A program made the translations under genes and the position numbers. A stretch of DNA of 64,000 nt. Source: Linum tenue (taxonomy: Eukaryota > Streptophyta > Magnoliopsida > Malpighiales > Linaceae). The notes under the pieces were generated by a model. That model was not told the DNA's origin. It did no database searches and saw only the letters and a list, made by a program, of their open reading frames with translations. Of this stretch, positions 58,644-64,000 are shown piece after piece. The number at the start of each line of letters is the position of its first letter. Positions within the stretch are counted from its first letter, which is position 1. The stretch lies in NCBI GenBank assembly GCA_946122785.1, contig CAMGYJ010000002.1, forward strand, positions 15,326,839-15,390,838, given 5' to 3'.

Positions 58644-61600
58644 TCAAGACATAAAAAGGTAAAGTGAGCAGCAGCTAAAGGTTTGGTAAAGACTAAAGAG
58701 ATCTGCTAATTGGAACTCGGTAGGGATGTATTGTAAGGAAAATAAATTGTCCTGAACAAGATCTCGAATAAAATGGTATTTAACTTCTATATGCTTGGTA
58801 CGAGAGTGCTGAACAGGGTTTTTTGTCATACTAATGGCACTAGTATTGTCACAGAATAAGGGAATGGTAGAACTAGTCAGACCATAGTCAGATAATTGAT
58901 TTTTAAGCCACAATAACTGAGTACAAGAGCTGTCAGCAGCAATGTACTCTGCTTCTGCTGTTAAAAGAGCAACAACACCTTGTTTCTTGCAAGACCAAGA
59001 TACAAGGGAGAGACCTACAAACTGACAGTTGCCTGTAGTACTTCTACGATCAGTGAGACTACCAGCAAAATCAAAATCACTATATCCCATGAGATCAAAC
59101 AAATCCTGCTAACTGTACCATAGACCTACATCAGAAGTACCTTTAACATAACGAAAGATACGTTTGACTGTTGTGAGATGACTTTCTTTCGGTTGAGATT
59201 GAAAACGAGCACACAAACACACACTATATTGAATATCAGGTCTGCTAGCAATTAAGTAAAGAAGAGAACCGATCATGCCTCGATAGAGGGATTCATCCAC
59301 TGGACTCCAGCTTCATCCTTATCCAGTTTAATATTAGTCGCCATAGGAGTGGGACTTGTGTTTAAGGCAGTCATATCGAATTTACTTAACATACTATAAA
59401 TGTATTTAGATTGATTAATAAAGATTCCATAAGGAGTTTGTTTGACTTGAAGCCCTAAGAAGAATTGCAATTCTCCCATCATGCTCATCTCAAACACATT
59501 TTCATGGACTCACAGAAATCAGAGCATAGTTTCTCATTAGTAGAGCCAAAAACAATATCATCAACATAAATCTGAACAAGCAAAAGATCACCTGAAACCT
59601 TTTTAATAAAGAGAGTTTTATCAACAGTCCCTTGCACAAATGTTCTTCCTTAAGGAACGTAGTTAAACGTTCATACCAAGCTCGAGGGGCCTGTTTAAGG
59701 CAATACAGAGAGCTTTATTGAGTTTGAAAACGTGATAAGGGAACTGATGATCAGTAAAACCAGGAGGTTGTTCAACGTAAACATCCTCCTGAATAACTCC
59801 ATTTAAAAAATCACTTTTAACGTCCATCTGAAAGAGTTTAAAATTCATATAGCTAGCAAAAGCACATAGCAATCAGATTGATTCAAGACGAGCCACAGGG
59901 GCAAAAGTTTCGTCGTAATCAATCCCTTCCTCCTGCAAGTAACCTTGAGCCACTAATCTGGCTTAGTTACGAATGATAATGCCCTCTTCGTTAGATTTAT
60001 TTCGAAAAACCCATTTAGTACCTAACACAGTAGTATTGACTGGACGAGGAACCAAGTCCCAAACATGCAAGTAATCAAACTGATTTAGCTCTTCAACCAT
60101 AGCAATAGAGCAACCATCATCTTTTAAGGCCTCTTTATAGTTTTTAGGCTCTACTAGAGAAATATAGGCATACTGACCTGGAGTATATCTGTTTCCACGA
60201 GTTTGAATTCTAGCATTAGCATCCCCTATGATTTGTTCTGCCGGATGACGCTTCTGAATGTGTGTTGGAGCCGCAAGCTGAGATTGCAATTCATTTGTTG
60301 TGTTTGTACTGTCTAGTTGAACATCAGACAGTGTTTGAGGATCCTGATCTTGTGACGCTCGCAGTTTATTTTCACCTTCTTGAGTGCTACTAGCAGTAAC
60401 ACCTTCATCTAAGATCTCTCTCGTTAATTCCAGCAAGTCAAATGATGTTATTTCCTGTTCAGAAAACTTGACAGTAGCATTAGTATCATTGAATTTAACA
60501 TGAACTGACTCTTCCACCTTCTTAGTTCGATTGTTATAGATACGATAAGCTTGTCCTTTAATAGAGTAACCTAGGAAGATAGCCTCATCAGACTTGGCAT
60601 CAAATTTACCTAGATACTCCTTAGTATTGAGTACAAAGCAAGGACACCCAAAGGGATGAAAATATCCAATATTAGGTGCTTTATTTTTGAAAATCTCGTA
60701 GGGAGTTTTCATTAGACCTTTTCGAACAAGCACACGATTTAGAATGTAACAGGCTGTGTTGGCTGCTTCAACGCAGAAAAATTTTGGCAGGTTATACTCA
60801 AGAAGCATGGTATGAGCACATTCAATAATGGTACGATTTTTCCGCTCGACAACTCCATTCTGTTGTGGAGTGCGAGGGGCTGAAAAACTATGAGCTATCC
60901 CAGAGTCATTACAAAGACTCTCAAACTCTTCTGAAACGAACTCACCACCATTGTCACTTCTTATATTCTTAATCTGACCTAAAAGCTATTTGACAAAGAC
61001 TTAAAATTTTTGTATTGCCTCATCTTTGTGAGTCAGAAAGAAAACCCAAGTATACCGAGAATAATCATCAACCAGAACTAAGACATAGTTCTTACCTCCC
61101 AAGCTGGTCACATTACATGGACCAAACAGATCCATGTGAATGAGCTCAAAAACCCTTTGGGAAGTTATATCTGACTTAGGTTTAAAAACTTCTTAGTATG
61201 TTTACCAGCAACACAAACCTCACAGAAGAAGTCAGTTTTTTGTTTTAACAAGGGAACACCTCTGACGCACTCTGATTTAGACAGTCTCACAAGTTTAGGT
61301 AAACTAATGTGCCCCATCTTTCGATGCCACAGTAGCTCCTGTTGATATGAGGCAACAAAGCACATTTCATGAAAGGCTTCAAGATTGTGCATATCTATAA
61401 CATACATATTGTTAACACGATTTCCTACAAGAAGAGTCTTGTTATCGTTTATCCTCTCAACAAAGCAAGCATCAGACTTAAAAATAACACGGTTTCCGTT
61501 ACTGCAAAGTTGAATGATTGACAAAAGATTGTGCTTAAGACCTTTAACAAGTAGCACATCACGAAATGCAGGATAAGGAAATCCTCCTATGGTGCTAATT

Positions 61601-62854
61601 CCCACAATATGACCACATCCATTATCACCAAATAGAACCTTACCACCATCTTTAGGAGTTAGAGAGGAGAACATTTTTTCCTTACCAGACATATGATGCG
61701 AGCACCAGCGGTCTAAATACCATTTATGCTCACTTTTATCTAAGGAATTGTCCGTTGATTGTTTTTTGATTGCCATAAAAGCTTCCTCCTCTGCTGAATT
61801 TTCCTCTACTTCCGAGTCATAGTCGCTCCAGGAAGCTTTCATAGCTCTTTCCTTAGCCTTTAAAGTCAATGGACAGTTTGCTCGAATGTGTCCAGTCTTA
61901 CCACACTTGTAACAAGCTTGTGGTTCTTTTTCCTGCACACCTGTCTCAAATCTCCTGGTCTCCTGATAAGGCAGCCTAGCTTGAGAATAGTTATTACTTA
62001 TTAGTATAATCCTGCACTTGTTTTCGCGATTCATCAGCTTTCAGTTTTTTTTATCATTTTTATACTTCAGCATGCGATGAAATCTCTTGCTAACAAGAGA
62101 AAATTCTCTGTTAAAGTCTGACTCTGAATCACTTTCAGACTCATGAGTAATAACCTTGGATTTAAAAGCCAAAATTTTCTTTCTCTTATCATCATCCTGA
62201 TTCACTTGTTTAATCACAGTTTCGTGACTCAGTAAGGACCCAATTAATTCGTTTATAGGTAGGGTTGCTAGATTTTTTGCTTCCTCGATAGCAGTACGCT
62301 TGGGTAGCCATTCCTTAGGTAGCGACCTAAGAATCTTTCTATTAAGGTCTTTAGTTTGGAAAGATCTTCCTAACCCTTTCAACTTATTGATCAGCACTGT
62401 GAATCTCGAGTACATCTCATGAATACTCTCATTATTTAGCATACCAAAAGCCTCATATTCATGAACTAATAAATCAATACGAGACTCTCTATAATTTGAC
62501 GTACCTTCATATGTACTTTCCAGCGCTATCTAGATTTCTCTGGCTGTCTCACAGAACTTGATCTGCTTCATTTGGATTCATGGCTGATTGAAGCACGTGC
62601 ATTGCTCGTTGATTCAGTTGTGCGCTTTTCTTCTGTGCAGCATACCACATACGTTGCTCTTCCACTTTTGCATCGATCGGCCCATCCTGTACAATCAACC
62701 ACAAGTCTTCATCAATACCCCACATGAATTGTTTCATCCTTTTCTTCCGCGCGGTATAATTTGAACCGGTAAAAATTGGAGGATGATTTAATGCCGCTTG
62801 GCCGGAGAAAGAAGACCATTTGATCTTTGCCTTGGCAGGAGCTACCTTCGTCAA
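58644..62854 (-). pseudogene. Copia gag-pol pseudogene (SIRE/Maximus-like)
   Basis: Gag starts near 62854 and continues at 62442-62041. The CCHC knuckle CYKCGKTGHIRANC is near 61905. The protease box, normally DSG, reads LDRWCSHHM near 61710, so the active site is lost. The GAG-pre-integrase domain (LLWHRKMGH) is at about 61330. Integrase runs 61160-60480 with stops near 60990. The RT N-terminal part (TKWVFRNK) is at about 60005, the RT remainder in pieces at 59872-59273, and RNase H with KHIEVKYHFIRD near 58780. At least eight frame breaks. Confidence 0.88.
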
Positions 62855-62860
62855 GGACCT

Positions 62861-62872
62861 GCTCTGATACCA
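62861..62872 (-). promoter_or_regulatory. Primer-binding site, initiator tRNA-Met (copia element)
   Basis: The minus strand reads TGGTATCAGAGC, 2 nt from the LTR end TTGTGATTTCA. Confidence 0.88.
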
Positions 62873-62874
62873 AT

Positions 62875-63250
62875 TGAAATCACAAGAAGGGGCAAAAAAC
62901 TAGGGTTCGAAGAAGAAGAAGAAAATGGAAATGAAGAACACTGGAAATGGGAAGGCAGATTTACGATCTGTCTCTAAGAATCTAAAACTAGCTTATTACC
63001 CGGCCCGTTGGCCGGATTACTGTATGTTACCCACTTGTGGAATGGGAGAGAAAGCAAGTGAGAGTGAAGGGATTAGGATTCCACTTGATTAGGACCGACC
63101 CACTAATCCGATTCTTCCCGACCTGCCCCAACCTAAAGGGTCAGAAAGAGTTAATAAGAAAATATGAACGGAGAGGATTAGTCATATATCTTGACTCTTC
63201 AGAAGTGGGTCAAACAGGATCAAGGTTGGGTGAGGGCAATTTTTAGCGCT
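62875..63250 (-). repeat. 5' LTR of the SIRE-like copia element, outer end uncertain
   Basis: It starts (plus strand) TGAAATCACAAG next to the PBS. The outer boundary is placed only approximately because no second LTR or target duplication was found. The 69-codon frame within it is spurious. Confidence 0.5.
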
Positions 63251-64000
63251 AAGCAGAGTTATGGGTTGAATAACTTTACTTAGGCCTAGAAATTGGTGCT
63301 GATGCAGACTGCAGTTTTTATTATACCATCATCAATCATCATTGAATTAGTCCTGGGCATCCCTCCCTGTTGTCTGTCTGAATTCTAATGATGGCTTCAT
63401 TCCTTGCACCAGCCATATCAGCGAGTTGTCATCTCGAGCATGATTTGCCTATGTACAAATGATACAATTAGAGTATGAAACTGAATTCAAAGAAAAGGAA
63501 AAGAGAATTATATCACATGCCAATAAATACACACATAATAGTTGAAGCTAAGTGAAAGTCATTACTCGCACATCAATTCTCAAAAATTACAGACTAAACA
63601 ATGGCTAGAATGGCACTGAAACTACCAAGAATCATGGACGAAACAACTTGTCAAATTAAATAATCCTTATACTGAAACTATCTTCTAACTTGAAATAAGA
63701 CATGATCACAGTTCATAGCACTCTTATCACTATGAATTGGTTGCAGCTCGTCCTTATCACTGCCTCCCAAGCTCAATTCAAACAGAATAGAGACCGTTAT
63801 GTAAGATAACCATATCCTTACTGATCATAATTCCTTTCTTCACTCCATTTTTGTCGGAGAAAAGAGTTATCCCCCTCTCCTGCATTTCTCTTTCCCCCTC
63901 TCTTTCCCCTCTTCTTCACAAACCGATCCCTAAACCAGCAACAACAACACAAAAATAGCCTTCGCCTTTGCCATCTCCATCTACTGAACGCGTTGGTGGC
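63251..64000. other. No supported gene at window end
   Basis: Short open frames only. Positions 63850-63990 are pyrimidine-rich (CTCTCTTTCCCCTCTT) and may be the leader of a gene beyond the window, but nothing decides this. Confidence 0.4.

Larger units (their letters stand above)
57854..63250 (-). mobile_element. Decayed SIRE/Maximus-like Ty1/copia element
   Basis: Read right to left: LTR from about 63250 to 62875, PBS at 62872-62861, gag, zinc knuckle, protease remnant, integrase, RT, RNase H, then ORF3. The 3' LTR is not recognised. The outer LTR limit is uncertain. Many stops and frameshifts make it inactive. Confidence 0.75.

Overview
The window is 64 kb of plant nuclear DNA, probably from a eudicot. 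It is dominated by transposable elements, and the only host genes I can support are two copies of a type-1 serine/threonine protein phosphatase (PP1, TOPP family). The plant assignment rests on Athila-lineage Ty3/gypsy elements primed by tRNA-Asp, Ty1/copia elements primed by initiator tRNA-Met, Mutator-, hAT- and CACTA-type non-autonomous DNA elements, and PP1 genes with plant-type introns. I found no tRNA or rRNA genes, no CRISPR array and no bacterial-type operons. The species cannot be read from the sequence.

Layout. 1-5461: a decayed minus-strand Athila-like gag-pol (element A, cut by the window edge) with its 5' LTR. 5483-8460: the minus-strand 3' part (env-like ORF3 and 3' noncoding region) of another Athila-like element, D. 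8470-9240: a piece of a different LTR element. 9241-14143: plus-strand Athila-like 3' parts, with a truncated LTR, an ORF3 pseudogene and an (ACT)n microsatellite. 14144-27349: element B, plus strand, with LTR, tRNA-Asp PBS, gag and pol. Element B is split inside integrase by element C (20812-26374), a complete minus-strand element with two LTRs that carries only gag. The insertion is flanked by the 5-bp duplication GTTAC, and B's reading frame resumes directly after C. 27350-31719: a Ty1/copia (Tork-like) element with an uninterrupted 1314-codon polyprotein; its 3' end runs into a 100-N assembly gap (31720-31819).

32728-33112: a Mutator-type MITE. 34738-37963: PP1 copy 1, minus strand. 38057-39319: a Mutator-type element carrying non-TE-looking DNA. 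39814-45421: a 5.6-kb Mutator-type element with perfect 10-bp target duplications, containing an old LTR-retroelement piece, a CACTA element and two hAT MITEs. 46797-48566: an hAT-like element with another hAT element inside it. 48690-50960: a collapsed copia element holding two hAT MITEs. 52222-55303: PP1 copy 2, minus strand, whose flanks match those of copy 1, so a block of about 4.3 kb was duplicated. 55630-56746: another Mutator-like element. 57854-63250: a decayed minus-strand SIRE/Maximus-like copia element with an env-like ORF3 after pol.

How it works together. The two PP1 genes look intact: splice sites and all metal-binding residues are present. They probably supply PP1 catalytic subunit, and copy 1 has lost the C-terminal tail. 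Everything else is retroelement and DNA-transposon strata whose insertion order can be read from target duplications. I saw no convincing new cellular system. The observations most worth following are the pol-less but otherwise complete element C, the arrays of CACGGCCGTG dyads in Athila LTRs and leaders, a duplicated polypurine core, predicted splice acceptors in front of ORF3, and the divergent PP1 pair.
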